A stretch of 32,466 nt of DNA from an uncultured Eubacteriales bacterium (GTDB lineage Bacteria; Bacillota_A; Clostridia; Oscillospirales; Oscillospiraceae): positions 1-32,466 of the forward strand of contig CATJRT010000198.1 in the NCBI GenBank assembly GCA_949742895.1, in the 5' to 3' direction. Position numbers and translations under genes: made by a program. The notes below the pieces were generated by a model that saw only the letters and a program-made list of their open reading frames with translations, was not told the DNA's origin and ran no database searches. Position 1 is the first letter of the stretch; the number at the start of each line of letters is the position of its first letter. Below, piece by piece: positions 1 through 9,407 of the stretch.

Positions 1-2012
1 CCGGCGTAGGCAGGGAGGGCGATGCTCTCGATCATATCCATGCCCATTTTATCGCCGGTAATCTGGGCCAGCTCGCTGGGGGTGAGCTGGTCGATGAAGG
101 ATTCCCACTTGGGATCATCGAAATCCACGTCCTTCATTTCCACAAAGGAAATACCGTTGTCCTGCTTATACTGGTAGGCGGAAATATCGGGGGCATCGGC
201 GGGCTTCTCATACTGGAAGTTCTCCATCAGATTCTGGATCTCCGGGGTGGCGGTGAGGTTGGACACAGGATCGGGGAAGGTGTTCCAGTCGGATCGGGTC
301 ATGTAGGTAACGGAGCCGGGGACAAAGTAGTTGATGTCCCGGTCCTCGAAATGGTTGGACACCACTTCGCCAGTATAAGGGGACACGGCGTAGGTCACAT
401 TGTCCAGCGCGGCCAGTTCGTCCTTGTGGACTTTGGCGGAATCGCCCTCCACCGGGTTCCCCCCGGTGTCAAACATCCCAGTAACGCCCTTGGCGGCCAT
501 CACGTTGTTCAGTGCGTCATGGGCATTGTCACCGATGGCGAAATAATACTCGCCGGGGTCGAACACGTAGCAGCCCGTCTTGGAAGAGGCCGCGCCGTTC
601 TGAGCAGCGCTGTCATAGACGGCAAAGATGTAGTCGGAAAACTCCAGGGTTACCGTCTCGCTCTCCCCAGACGCCAGAGCGGAGGTCTTGGCGAAGTCGG
701 CCAGCTGGATGGCGCTCTTTTCCGCCTGACCTGCCTCATAAGGCAGCTGGACGTACATCTGCACCACGTCCTTGCTCTCGCCGGAATAGGCGGCCGAGCC
801 GTTGTTGGTCACCTTCACCTGGGCGGTGACGGTGTGGGTGGATTTGTCCCAGTTGACGTTGAGCAGTTCCTGGGTAAAGGAAGCGTAGCTCATGCCTGCG
901 CCAAAGGGAAACACCATCTCGTCTGCGTAATTCCACGCACCGTCCTTGCTGGCGTATACGCCCTTGGGGCCAGCGGCGTTGTTGATGCCCAGCACCTGAT
1001 CCTGATAGCGGGTCTCGTAGTATTTGTAGCCCACGTAGATGCCCTCGGCATACACCAGGTACTTGTTTTTATACAGGCCGGTCAGGTTATCGAAGGTAAA
1101 GTCTCCGGCGTTCTGCATGGCGGCGGAGCTGAGGGAGTCGGCGGCATAGGTGATGGCGTTGCGCCCGGAGGGGTCGGCATGACCGCCCAGCAGCCGGGCC
1201 ACGCCGGTCATGCCGTAATTGCCGGGGTAGCCGATCCACAGGCAGGCATCCACTCCGTAGTCGGCCAGCCAGCCCAGATCCATGGCATAGCCGGAGTTGA
1301 CCACCACAATAATTTTGCCGAATTTGCCGGAGTCCCGGATGAGGTTCAGCGTGTCGATCTCCTCCTGGTGGAGGGACAGCTCGGGCACGCCGACGGGGCC
1401 CTCCTGCCAGTCACCCTGGAGGCCGTGGTTCAGGTCGCCCTCCTCGCCACCAAAGCGGCTCATAACGTAGATGGCGGCGTCATTGTAGCCGGAGGCGTAG
1501 GAACTCTCCGTCCCGGCATAGGCGGAGGCGGGGATCTCGCCGATGAGGCCGGTTTTGGTGCGGGTCCCGTTGGCGGCCACGATGGCGTTATACACCGCCT
1601 CGTTGACCTGGAACCCCTCCTCCTTCATGGCATCGTAGAGGTTAATGCCGTCGTTGGGCGGGCCGCCGGAGCCGCCATGGTACACCGGAGTGGCAGCGGC
1701 AAAACCGAACAGCGTCACGCTGGCGTTGGGTGCCAGGGGAAGTGCGTCATTTTCGTTGCGCAGCAACACGCTGCCCTCCTCCTGGCTCTCAATGATGTAG
1801 TCCTTCAGGGCGGCGCGCATTTCCTCCATAGAGGTGTAGCCGGACTGGTAGTAGTTGGTGTCATCTGTCACTTGGACAGCGGGGGGAAGGGTGCCCAAGA
1901 ACAGGTTTACATCCCCTTCCCGGGTAAAGGCCAGACTCTGTCCAAACATGGTCAGGGAGAACACCAGCACCAGGAGGGTGCACAGCCCTCGCCATAGATA
2001 TGTTTTCTTCAT
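1..2012 (-). CDS. GH3 beta-glucosidase with swapped domain order, N-terminal part (runs off left edge)
   Basis: The product is a family 3 glycoside hydrolase, expected to release terminal beta-linked glucose or similar sugars from oligosaccharides outside the membrane. The visible 670 codons begin with a hydrophobic signal/anchor segment after MKKTYLW. The GH3 C-terminal domain follows (IIVVVNSGYAMDLGWL near residue 240; VFPFGAGMSYASF near 370), then an Fn3-like domain (VTNNGSAAYSGESKDVVQMY near 400). Only then does the start of the catalytic N-domain appear (WESFIDQLTPSELAQITG near 645), just before the window ends. This C-Fn3-N order is the reverse of the common GH3 layout and is known from some clostridial and ruminococcal enzymes. 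The ATG has GGAGG eight bases upstream. The gene lies 70 bp after the lipoprotein gene and is probably co-transcribed with it. The catalytic Asp lies outside the window. Confidence 0.9.
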   Translation of the reverse strand, partial: MKKTYLWRGLCTLLVLVFSLTMFGQSLAFTREGDVNLFLGTLPPAVQVTDDTNYYQSGYTSMEEMRAALKDYIIESQEEGSVLLRNENDALPLAPNASVTLFGFAAATPVYHGGSGGPPNDGINLYDAMKEEGFQVNEAVYNAIVAANGTRTKTGLIGEIPASAYAGTESSYASGYNDAAIYVMSRFGGEEGDLNHGLQGDWQEGPVGVPELSLHQEEIDTLNLIRDSGKFGKIIVVVNSGYAMDLGWLADYGVDACLWIGYPGNYGMTGVARLLGGHADPSGRNAITYAADSLSSAAMQNAGDFTFDNLTGLYKNKYLVYAEGIYVGYKYYETRYQDQVLGINNAAGPKGVYASKDGAWNYADEMVFPFGAGMSYASFTQELLNVNWDKSTHTVTAQVKVTNNGSAAYSGESKDVVQMYVQLPYEAGQAEKSAIQLADFAKTSALASGESETVTLEFSDYIFAVYDSAAQNGAASSKTGCYVFDPGEYYFAIGDNAHDALNNVMAAKGVTGMFDTGGNPVEGDSAKVHKDELAALDNVTYAVSPYTGEVVSNHFEDRDINYFVPGSVTYMTRSDWNTFPDPVSNLTATPEIQNLMENFQYEKPADAPDISAYQYKQDNGISFVEMKDVDFDDPKWESFIDQLTPSELAQITGDKMGMDMIESIALPAYA

Positions 2013-2081
2013 GAAGCGTTCCTCCAAATCAGTTTTTCATCCTCTTACACACTCGGGGAACGGGGTCAAAGGACGCAGGGG

Positions 2082-2705
2082 TCAGGCGCCAAAGTCAGTG
2101 AAGTCGAAGGAACTGGTCTTGGTGTTGACCTGCACGGAGGTCTCCGGGAAGGCCACGCTGTCCAGAAATTGCTGGGCGGTCCAGGGCTGGGCGTTCTCAT
2201 CCACAATGGGGGCGCCAGTGTTGGGGTCGGTCTGGGCGGGGATTACAGCCTTGCCCATGGCATCGCTCCAGTTGTCGGTATCCGCCCAGTAGAGCTGGTC
2301 GAAGCTGCGCACCACGCGGGTGGGTGCGGACAGGACCACGTCCAGCAGATCCTCGTCCAGGTCATTTGTTTGAGAGGTGTAGGTGCCATAGAACTTGGTG
2401 ATGGAGTTCTCCCGCTCGTTGCCCTTGGCATCGTTTGTACTCTCGGCCAGTTCCAGGGCAGAGAAGGTGGAGGCGGACACCACCAAGCAGTAGGTGTTGT
2501 CATCCATCAGGGTAATCTCCTGCTGGGTAAAGGTGGTCAGATAGTAGTTGTACTGGGGACGCATATTAGAGTAATCCAGTTGGGCGGGGCTGAGATAAAT
2601 ACCAGTGACCTTACCGGCAGACTTGCCGCCGCTACTGCAAGCGGCCAGAGACAGCGCCATGGCCATAGCTAAGAACAGGGTGGCAATTTTTGCGTACTTT
2701 TTCAT
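2082..2705 (-). CDS. Lipoprotein of unknown function, first gene of the GH3 operon
   Basis: This is a 207-residue secreted lipoprotein. The signal peptide MKKYAKIATLFLAMAMALSL is followed by lipobox LAAC (Cys at about 23) and a Ser/Gly-rich linker, so the mature protein should be anchored outside the membrane. The rest (YLSPAQLDYSNMRPQYNYYL, then a Tyr/Thr-rich stretch) resembles no family I can name. The start ATG follows AGGAGG with good spacing. It is the first gene after a promoter region carrying the paired 9-bp repeats proposed here as a LytTR operator, and it precedes the GH3 gene. An accessory, substrate-capture or signalling role for the beta-glucosidase is only inferred from position. 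Confidence 0.85.
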   Translation of the reverse strand: MKKYAKIATLFLAMAMALSLAACSSGGKSAGKVTGIYLSPAQLDYSNMRPQYNYYLTTFTQQEITLMDDNTYCLVVSASTFSALELAESTNDAKGNERENSITKFYGTYTSQTNDLDEDLLDVVLSAPTRVVRSFDQLYWADTDNWSDAMGKAVIPAQTDPNTGAPIVDENAQPWTAQQFLDSVAFPETSVQVNTKTSSFDFTDFGA

Positions 2706-2793
2706 TGATGTATCCTCCTCATAGTTTTCTCAGGGCGCAAGCCCATCTAACGCATTTAACTTATTAAATCTGCCTAAAGTTTTCAATAGAAAC

Positions 2794-2823
2794 CGCATAA
2801 CTTTTGTCCCTGGCCGCGTAGCC
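2794..2823 (-). promoter_or_regulatory. Putative LytTR operator A (9-bp direct repeats, 12-bp spacer)
   Basis: Read on the minus strand, GGCTACGCG (2823-2815) and AGTTATGCG (2802-2794) form a direct repeat separated by exactly 12 bp. LytTR-domain regulators such as AgrA bind 9-bp direct repeats with about this spacing. The pair lies about 90 bp upstream of the lipoprotein ATG, just upstream of a poor -35 region. The same arrangement recurs at 10915-10944, including a shared 14-mer. It sits between the lipoprotein-GH3 operon and the divergent response regulator gene, so it could act on both. Confidence 0.6.
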
Positions 2824-2845
2824 TTACAAATGCGGCCGCACAGCC

Positions 2846-2874
2846 TTGACTTTTCTTGTCCAAATTGCTATATT
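2846..2874 (+). promoter_or_regulatory. Promoter of the LytTR response regulator-kinase operon
   Basis: TTGACT (2846-2851), a 17-bp spacer and TATATT (2869-2874) form a good sigma-70 type promoter. It fires rightward about 28 bp upstream of the response regulator start. The proposed LytTR repeats end 23 bp upstream of this -35 box, which would allow autoregulation. Confidence 0.65.
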
Positions 2875-2901
2875 GTTAGCAGGAAGAGGAGGTGGGCGGA
2901 T

Positions 2902-3609
2902 TTGATCAACATCGCTGTAGTGGAAGACAACCAGGAGCATACCGCCGCCCTGGAGTCCCACATCCAAACCTACGCCGCCCAGCATAAGCTGGCGGTTTCC
3001 GTGAAGGTTTTTTATGATGCCATCACATTTTTGGAGAAATACTCCGCTTTCCACATCGTGTATATGGACATTATGATGCCTATGCTCAACGGTATGGACG
3101 CTGCAAAGCTTCTGCGGGAAAAGGACGAAAAGGTGGTTCTTATTTTCATCACCACCATGCGGCAGTACGCCATCCAGGGCTACGAGGTGTCGGCCTATGA
3201 CTTTATTGTTAAGCCCATTGCCTATCCGGAATTCGCCCTGAAGTTCACACGGGTGCTGGACAGGCTGGATTTGACAGAATCCCCTGATGTGTTCATCCGC
3301 ACAGAGGCCAGCTTCGTCCGCCTTGCCCCGAAGGATATCCATTATGTGGAGGTCAAAGGCCACCACTGCGTCTACCACACGCGCAGCGGCAACTACCGCC
3401 AATACCAGACCATGAAAAGTGCTGAGTCTACTTTGGACGGCCAGGGCTTTGTGCGCTGCAACAATTTCCTGCTGGTCAACCTGGCCCATGTAGATCGGGT
3501 GGAGGGCATGACTGCCTATGTGGGCGAAGAGGCCCTCCCCATCAGTCACCCCCGGCGCAAGGCTTTTTCCGAGGCGTTTTCCCGGTATATGGGAGGCATG
3601 GGGTTATGA
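2902..3609 (+). CDS. LytTR-family response regulator (AgrA-like)
   Basis: This is a two-domain response regulator of 235 residues. The receiver domain (about 1-120) has the acidic pocket E8-D9, the phosphoacceptor D56 in VYMDIMMP and the conserved Lys in FIVKPI. The C-terminal LytTR DNA-binding domain (about 140-235) contains IHYVEVKGHHCVYHTRSG and GFVRCNNFLLVNLAHVDRV. I chose the TTG start at 2902 because AGGAGG lies nine bases upstream and the protein then begins INIAVVEDN, as the family does. An upstream in-frame ATG at 2830 lies before the promoter. The stop overlaps the kinase ATG by four bases. Its likely targets are the two minus-strand operons with the repeat pairs at 2794-2823 and 10915-10944. 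Confidence 0.9.
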   Translation: MINIAVVEDNQEHTAALESHIQTYAAQHKLAVSVKVFYDAITFLEKYSAFHIVYMDIMMPMLNGMDAAKLLREKDEKVVLIFITTMRQYAIQGYEVSAYDFIVKPIAYPEFALKFTRVLDRLDLTESPDVFIRTEASFVRLAPKDIHYVEVKGHHCVYHTRSGNYRQYQTMKSAESTLDGQGFVRCNNFLLVNLAHVDRVEGMTAYVGEEALPISHPRRKAFSEAFSRYMGGMGL

Positions 3610-4949
3610 TCGCTTATCTGATGGGGCTGATGGGAACCTACGCCCTCCAGGGCACCAACCTGATCCTGACCTTTTGGGAATGCTATCTGTGCATTGCCCT
3701 GTTCGCCCGCAAGCTGGAGCGGAGAGATTTTTTTGCCGTCCGGGTGGCCATGACCCTGCTGGAGGGGATTGTTGTCTGCTTTCTCTTAGCCATTTGGTAC
3801 ACGGAGACAGACTCCCTGCTGGTGCGGGTGCTGTGTTATTCCTCCGTCTCTGGGTTGAACTTCGCCGCCCTGTTGTTTTGCTGGAAGGCCGATTTGGCAG
3901 AGACGCTGTTGGCCTTCTGCTCCGGCATGGCGGCCTATCAATTCACCAACAAGCTTTATCCCCTGCTGCAAAACCTCCGGGGCATCAATGACCGGGAAAC
4001 GAACTCCATGTTTCACCCCAGTGAAACTGGTTCCGCAAATTTGGACTGGGCCATATTTTTTGGGTTCCACCTGCTGGCATTTATCCTCCTTTCCGTCATT
4101 TTTACACCCAAAAACAAGCTGGTGCACAACCGGCGCACCACCCGCAATGTGATCATCCTGTCCATCTCCACCGTGGTGCTGGTAAATATTCTGATCTGCG
4201 TCTCCCGGGTGTATGAAGGCGAGAGCGATATGCTCAACATAGTGACCAAGGTGCTCTATGTGGGATTCAGCTTCACCATATTGACCATCTGCGCGGGCAT
4301 CTTTTCCCAGAGTGAACAAGAGCAGCAAATCGACATCCTCCGGCAGCTCTGGCGGCAGGATCGGGCGCAGTTCGAGTCGGTGAAGGCCAACATGGACGTC
4401 ATCAACATGAAGTGCCACGATCTAAAGCACATCTTGGACAAGATCGAGGGCAAGCTCACCTGCGAGGAGGCGGACTCCCTGCGGGGGGCTATCCAGTTCT
4501 ACGACGCCAACATCAAAACAGGCAACGAGGTTTTAGACGTGGTGCTGTGCGAAAAGGCCATGACCTGTCAGAAAAACGGAATTTCCTTCTCCTGTATGGC
4601 TGACGGCACCGGGCTGGGATTTCTTACGCCGGTACAGACCTATTCCCTGTTCGGAAACATCATCGACAACGCCGTAGAGGCGGTGTCGCCGCTACGCGAG
4701 GCGCAGCGGGTGATTTCCCTCACCTGCCATGAGGAAAACGAAGTGCTTGTAATTGAGGAATCCAACTATTTCAGCGGGGGGTTGGCGATGGACAGCGGCC
4801 TGCCCTCCACCAGCAAGGGGGACGTGTCCCGCCACGGATTCGGCACAAAGAGTATCCAGTATATTGCGGAACAGTATGGCGGCACCCTGGATATCAAGGT
4901 TGTGGATGATATGTTTTTCTTGACTGTGCGATTCTCTCTTGCAAAATGA
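3606..4949 (+). CDS. GHKL-type sensor histidine kinase (AgrC-like, HPK10)
   Basis: This 447-residue membrane kinase is partner to the upstream LytTR regulator (ATGA overlap). The first roughly 225 residues hold several hydrophobic membrane segments. A short coiled region follows, then the phosphoacceptor box CHDLKHILDKIEGKL with H271. The N-box FGNIIDNAVEAV and the G-box RHGFGTKSIQYIAEQYGG mark the GHKL ATPase domain. This is the AgrC/HPK10 type, which often senses peptides. No AgrD-like peptide or AgrB-like protease is visible nearby, so the signal is unknown. Neighbouring glycosidase operons suggest it senses a glycan, a breakdown product or cell density. It ends just before a strong bidirectional terminator. 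Confidence 0.9.
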   Translation: MIAYLMGLMGTYALQGTNLILTFWECYLCIALFARKLERRDFFAVRVAMTLLEGIVVCFLLAIWYTETDSLLVRVLCYSSVSGLNFAALLFCWKADLAETLLAFCSGMAAYQFTNKLYPLLQNLRGINDRETNSMFHPSETGSANLDWAIFFGFHLLAFILLSVIFTPKNKLVHNRRTTRNVIILSISTVVLVNILICVSRVYEGESDMLNIVTKVLYVGFSFTILTICAGIFSQSEQEQQIDILRQLWRQDRAQFESVKANMDVINMKCHDLKHILDKIEGKLTCEEADSLRGAIQFYDANIKTGNEVLDVVLCEKAMTCQKNGISFSCMADGTGLGFLTPVQTYSLFGNIIDNAVEAVSPLREAQRVISLTCHEENEVLVIEESNYFSGGLAMDSGLPSTSKGDVSRHGFGTKSIQYIAEQYGGTLDIKVVDDMFFLTVRFSLAK

Positions 4950-4954
4950 AAATC

Positions 4955-4997
4955 AAAAGTTGCGGCAGGTTCCGAGCCAGAACCTGCCGCAACTTTT
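4955..4997. terminator. Bidirectional rho-independent terminator
   Basis: A perfect 18-bp stem (4955-4972 with 4980-4997) with a 7-nt loop is flanked by A and T tracts on both sides. It ends the kinase transcript on the plus strand and the esterase operon on the minus strand. It overlaps the esterase stop codon. Confidence 0.9.
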
Positions 4998-6036
4998 ATG
5001 TTCCCAATCTATCCAATAATGTTTCTTCAAATTTTGGAAGCCACCACTCCCGATAACCCGCCTTTGTTGGATGGATGCTGTCCGCCATATACAGCGCCCT
5101 GTCTGTCTCGGAAATGTCGTTGAAAGCCGCATCCCGATACAAATCAATAATAACAATGTCCCATTTTTCTGCCAAAGATTCCAGTGCCAGAACCATCTGT
5201 TCGTAGTTTTCATCCCCCATGGGGGGGCTGGTGTAGAAGCAGACAGGGCAATTCCAGGTTGCTTTGACGGCGGCGATAATGTATTCCATAGCGCCAAATG
5301 TGGTGGTCTTGTCAAATGCATCTATTCCCCGCACATCATCAGCGGTCACCGTGCCAAAGCTGTCCGGCATACCTCTATCATTGGTAGACAGTTGGCAAAC
5401 AAAGACATCCACTGTCTCAACCTTTTCCTTAGAGACAAGGTAGCTGTCCAGGCGGCTCACATAGCTTTCACTTTTTATGTCCGCCAAGGTCGTACCTGAA
5501 ACAGCCTGCTTAATACACTGTGCGCCATGTTTCTTGGCAATATAATCCACCATGGACTCTTTGCCTGAACTGGCCCCCTCCGTCACAGAGGAACCCAGCC
5601 AAAAAATGACCTTTCCCTTTAATGGACTATCAGGCTCCTCCTGCATATTTTTCACAGAATATTCTTCCCGGTTTCCCTCAAGATAGACATTCACCTTCAC
5701 GTCAGCAGTCTTTCCCCCATAAACAAGCTTTGCATAAAGACTTGTTCGGAGCAAGGGTTCGTCTACAATAAGCCCTTCATAAGGGACATTTTCCACTATG
5801 GTTCCATCAGATAGTTTTGCATTGATTATAACCCCAGTAGGATCAAAGGTATCACCCTCTTCATAGTCCAATCGGTTAGGAGGTTGAGCAATTATGAGCT
5901 GGCGAACTGTGGAGGTATTCTGTTTAGAGTCTGCTTGGTCTGCATCTTCCTGCTTTGTCTGGTTCGCGCAGGCAGACAGGAGCAAACCAAGGACAACTGT
6001 CGCAACGAATATATTTCCGATCGTTTTTTTCATCAT
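4996..6036 (-). CDS. SGNH-hydrolase lipoprotein with N-terminal Ig-like domain
   Basis: This is a 346-residue secreted lipoprotein esterase. The signal peptide ends in lipobox LLSAC (Cys near 23). Residues about 45-115 resemble a bacterial Ig-like domain (YEEGDTFDPTGVIINAKLSD). The SGNH hydrolase core follows: block I GSSVTEG near 150 with the nucleophile Ser, block III CQLSTNDRG, and block V DSIHPTKAGY near 320 with the Asp-His pair. SGNH enzymes of this type deacylate or deacetylate sugars, but the substrate cannot be read from sequence. The gene starts 17 bp after the rhamnosidase gene and is the last of its operon. It probably removes side groups from the glycan that the rhamnosidase attacks (inference). 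Confidence 0.88.
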   Translation of the reverse strand: MMKKTIGNIFVATVVLGLLLSACANQTKQEDADQADSKQNTSTVRQLIIAQPPNRLDYEEGDTFDPTGVIINAKLSDGTIVENVPYEGLIVDEPLLRTSLYAKLVYGGKTADVKVNVYLEGNREEYSVKNMQEEPDSPLKGKVIFWLGSSVTEGASSGKESMVDYIAKKHGAQCIKQAVSGTTLADIKSESYVSRLDSYLVSKEKVETVDVFVCQLSTNDRGMPDSFGTVTADDVRGIDAFDKTTTFGAMEYIIAAVKATWNCPVCFYTSPPMGDENYEQMVLALESLAEKWDIVIIDLYRDAAFNDISETDRALYMADSIHPTKAGYREWWLPKFEETLLDRLGT

Positions 6037-6053
6037 ATCTGAAGGTGCCTTTC

Positions 6054-8471
6054 CTATTTCATTACAATTGTGTATGTAGCCGCATCAGTGAGCCTGATGG
6101 CATTGTTCTCCAGCAATTCATATGTGCCACCCTTTACGGCAAATTCTGTTCCCATACTTAAAGGGATACGAACGATTCCCTCTGCGTCAATGGCGGTCAC
6201 GGTAAGAACCGTCCCCTCCTGGGCGGTGTTCAGCTTCACCACGATCTTCCCTTTAGGCGTCCATACCGAGCAATCGAAGCTGTCCAGTCCGTCCCAGGGC
6301 GCGATCTCATATGTTTCAAACCCTGCCTGAGTGGGCCGTATGCCCGCCGCATATTTGGAGAGGATATACAGCGGTGCGGCAGTCCAGCCATGGTTGATTG
6401 TGCCAGTTTCCCCATCGAAGGTCTCCCACAGGGTGTCGTACTCGTCGTGGAGCATGGGGTCATAGCGGTCGCGCATCCGCTGGATGGCCAGATCAGCGCG
6501 CCCCATGGCGCACAGGGCCTCCAACACATACTTCTCAATAAAAGGGCTGGCCTGATAGGTATTCATGACCACATCGGTGATGAGCGGCCAATCCTTCTCC
6601 TCCGCCAAACCGGACAGGGCCAGCATGGCGTTGGCACGGTCATCTATGTACTTGCTGTCCGGACTCTTGAAGCCCTCCTCGGTATAATAGACGGCTCTCC
6701 AGTTTTCCTTCATGGCGTCCATCCGCTCCGTGAGGAACCCGGTTCCCTCTGAGATGCCCAGGTCATCTGCCAGGGATTTGGTGACGTTGAGGGCATAGTA
6801 GTATATCCCTGTCTGAAGCAACTGGGTGTCGATGCGGTCACCCCAGTCATCCCACGTCCAGGAACCGTCCCGGTACACTGGCAGACCGTTCTCCATCTCC
6901 ACAAGCTGGAGGTAGTTGAGGAAAGCAGTGCAATACGCCTCCGCCGTCTCCCGGTCGCCGGAGTGGAGCCAGTAGTGGTACACGCTGGTCATGAAGATCA
7001 GGCTCTGGTTTGGAATCTCCTGGGGTTTTACGCTGGGAGCCCGGCTGGGGATGGTTCCGTCGGTTCTTGTCCAGGCCACACAGGCCAGAATGGCCTTTTT
7101 CGTCAGATCCAGCCCACCTTGGTCATAGCTGTACAGTGCCGCATCAATTTGATTGGAGGCGTCACCCATATAGGGGCCCCGCTCCCGCTCGGGGCAGTCC
7201 ATATAGGTATCACGCATACAGATGGCCAGCGTATTGAGGGATTCCTGCCACAGCTGATCTAAATCCGGCGCGGAGGAAGTAAAGGAACCAGCCTGTTTCC
7301 CGTTGAAACCGCTGACCCGGTAGCCCAGCCGCGTAAAGGTCACCCCGGCCTCCACCTCAATAATCAGTTTGGAGCCGCTGCGCCAAGGGTAGTTTTCGTA
7401 GTGCTGTGCGCCCTCGGCAGTGACGTAGGTATCCTTAAAGTTGGGTAGTTCCTGCTTGTCTGTGTATGTGTCAGTATAGAATGTGAGCTTTTTGCCCGCT
7501 GGGGCTTCCAGCTCAAAATAGGGGGTAAATTGGATGTTTCCGGGCAGGTTCAAAACTAAGGTGCTATCCTTGTCCAGCGGCCTGCCTACATAATCGGCGG
7601 AGTTGTCGAAATCGGTAATGTCTTCGAACCTGATAGGCTGAATCATGGCAGAGTAGAGGTCACCAAAGGGCAGATCCCCGGCCTTGGCCACCGGCACGGC
7701 ATTTTCCCACTGACTGTCGTCATACCCCTCCGTCATAAACTTACCCAAGTCATCCCGGGCATCGAAATAGACGTTGCGTTCCGCCAGCATGGAGGACTGC
7801 GCATAACTGGGATAATCTGCCCCGGCGGTGACACGGTTCTTGTAACCGGTATGGCGGATGGCTTTCCAAGAGCTGTCTGAACAGACGTCCGTTCCGCCAG
7901 CATTTAACTGGAAAATAAGCCCCGCCTGGGTGTACTCGTCCCCTTCCTCGTCCAGAAGCACCGGAACGATAGAGCCATCCCCTGAACGCCCGTTGAAGGC
8001 AACCAGTAAAGCGATGGTGTTTTCCCCCTGCTTCAGGTTGGTGAGCTCCACTGTGTCATAGTAACTGTCGTAAGGCGTGGGGCCCCGTTTCAACGAACCA
8101 TCCAGCACCACCAACTCCCCATTGACCCATAGCACATATTTATCCACAGCGGAAATAAATGCGGTTGCGGAGAGGACATCCTGCTCCAGGGTAAAGGTCT
8201 TGCGAAAAGCCACATAGCTGTCCTCCGCACAGCTTTCTGTCCATATCCATTCAGAATCCCAGTCGGTCTTTTTATACCCTTCAATCGCTGACAGGTATCG
8301 GAGGTCGGAGCGATCTGGCGTACCCCGACCAGGGGCAGAGGCATCTACTCTGGTGGATGCGGCAGGATTCGATGTGGTGCCCGCTTCTCCGCCGCACCCT
8401 GGTAGTAGCGAGAAAATGGCGGCGGCGCACAACAGCAGCGCGATGCTCCTTAAAAAAAGAGTCCTTTTCAT
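6054..8471 (-). CDS. Alpha-L-rhamnosidase-like lipoprotein (GH78 type, six-hairpin)
   Basis: This 805-residue secreted lipoprotein should cleave terminal alpha-L-rhamnose from plant polysaccharides or glycosides. I start it at 8471 (MKRTLFLRSIALLLCAAAIF) because it follows GGAGG and opens a proper signal peptide. The lipobox is LLPGC. An N-terminal beta-sandwich (WVNGELVVLDG near 120) is followed by the (alpha/alpha)6 barrel motif MDCPERERGPYMGDASNQ near 430. This is the GH78 acidic motif region, but about one residue shorter than the common CPQRDERLGWTGD form, so specificity could differ. A C-terminal beta domain closes the protein. It lies between the DUF6273 gene and the esterase in one operon. 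Confidence 0.85.
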   Translation of the reverse strand: MKRTLFLRSIALLLCAAAIFSLLPGCGGEAGTTSNPAASTRVDASAPGRGTPDRSDLRYLSAIEGYKKTDWDSEWIWTESCAEDSYVAFRKTFTLEQDVLSATAFISAVDKYVLWVNGELVVLDGSLKRGPTPYDSYYDTVELTNLKQGENTIALLVAFNGRSGDGSIVPVLLDEEGDEYTQAGLIFQLNAGGTDVCSDSSWKAIRHTGYKNRVTAGADYPSYAQSSMLAERNVYFDARDDLGKFMTEGYDDSQWENAVPVAKAGDLPFGDLYSAMIQPIRFEDITDFDNSADYVGRPLDKDSTLVLNLPGNIQFTPYFELEAPAGKKLTFYTDTYTDKQELPNFKDTYVTAEGAQHYENYPWRSGSKLIIEVEAGVTFTRLGYRVSGFNGKQAGSFTSSAPDLDQLWQESLNTLAICMRDTYMDCPERERGPYMGDASNQIDAALYSYDQGGLDLTKKAILACVAWTRTDGTIPSRAPSVKPQEIPNQSLIFMTSVYHYWLHSGDRETAEAYCTAFLNYLQLVEMENGLPVYRDGSWTWDDWGDRIDTQLLQTGIYYYALNVTKSLADDLGISEGTGFLTERMDAMKENWRAVYYTEEGFKSPDSKYIDDRANAMLALSGLAEEKDWPLITDVVMNTYQASPFIEKYVLEALCAMGRADLAIQRMRDRYDPMLHDEYDTLWETFDGETGTINHGWTAAPLYILSKYAAGIRPTQAGFETYEIAPWDGLDSFDCSVWTPKGKIVVKLNTAQEGTVLTVTAIDAEGIVRIPLSMGTEFAVKGGTYELLENNAIRLTDAATYTIVMK

Positions 8472-8509
8472 TTTGTTTCTCCTCCTACTACAATAAAAAC
8501 TGGTTGAAC

Positions 8510-8528
8510 CCTCGGCTGCCAGCCGGGG
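8510..8528 (-). terminator. Small hairpin between DUF6273 and rhamnosidase genes
   Basis: The stem CGGCT/AGCCG with a GCC loop is extended by CCC/GGG bases. On the minus strand it is followed by a loosely T-rich stretch. It may be a weak terminator or a processing stem that sets rhamnosidase levels relative to the upstream gene. Confidence 0.35.
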
Positions 8529-9407
8529 AGATTTATGCATCTCTTACAATTTTGGCAGTCTGTTTAGCCTCTCACGATTGGCTTGATGCCGCTTGGCCTT
8601 TTTTGCCTCGCATGAAATCGACAATGCCGAGGAAAATGGTTAGTCCCAATCTGGTAAGCCATTGGACAAACGCAGGAGGTTCTTTGGCTTTCTCAATGGG
8701 AATTCTTACGCCAAATGTATACAGAGTTTCTTTTTCAAGCGCATGATCCTCTCCTTCAAGGTTAAGGATCCACTCCCTATAGTCTTTCCCGTCAGAAGGG
8801 CAGACTTCTTTTGCTCCAACCACCTTTGATAAGTCCAGATTAAACGCAGGAAGCATACAAACAGGGGCTTTCCCAAAAACATTATCCTTGTTTTCCACAA
8901 AATCCAATAACCATCCATTGAAAAAAACAATGCCTACATCAATGGGGAAGTTGGGATCGTGAGGACTTCTGAGCCACCATGCGGACACCTTTCCGTCCAA
9001 TGTGGCAATACGAGAGTCTTCATCCAGGAACCCCAATTCCTCGTCATCTGCTTCTTCAGCTGAAAGTAAAAACAGCCTGTCTCCATTCAAGATGTTATCT
9101 GCCGGGGCAAAGCCGCATTTTCCTTCTCTTGTTTTCCCGCCGTTTAGCTTCCAAATATGCGTTTTAATATAGGCGGCATCTGATTTATATGTTGGCAGAA
9201 TTGCTTCCTGTTCCGCTTTCGTAAAATGAGAACAAAACAGATCCGCGCACCATTTCTTTGCGTCACTCAGGGCATAGTGATTATGCTTCGGATGCCGTTC
9301 GTTTAGGAAAGCCATTCCACGCTTGGAGTCCCTGCCAATCAAGTTTTCAGAAACAAGGAACATTCCAGTCTCTCCAGTGTTTGTGTGATTAGCGTCCAAC
9401 ACTCTAA

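Noticed and set aside
351..1997. A very long open frame on the plus strand, antisense to the GH3 gene, and similar long antisense frames opposite the ligase, PcfJ and helicase genes.
   Set aside because: These are shadows in GC-rich coding sequence. They lack domain motifs and ribosome sites, while the opposite strand encodes clear protein families.
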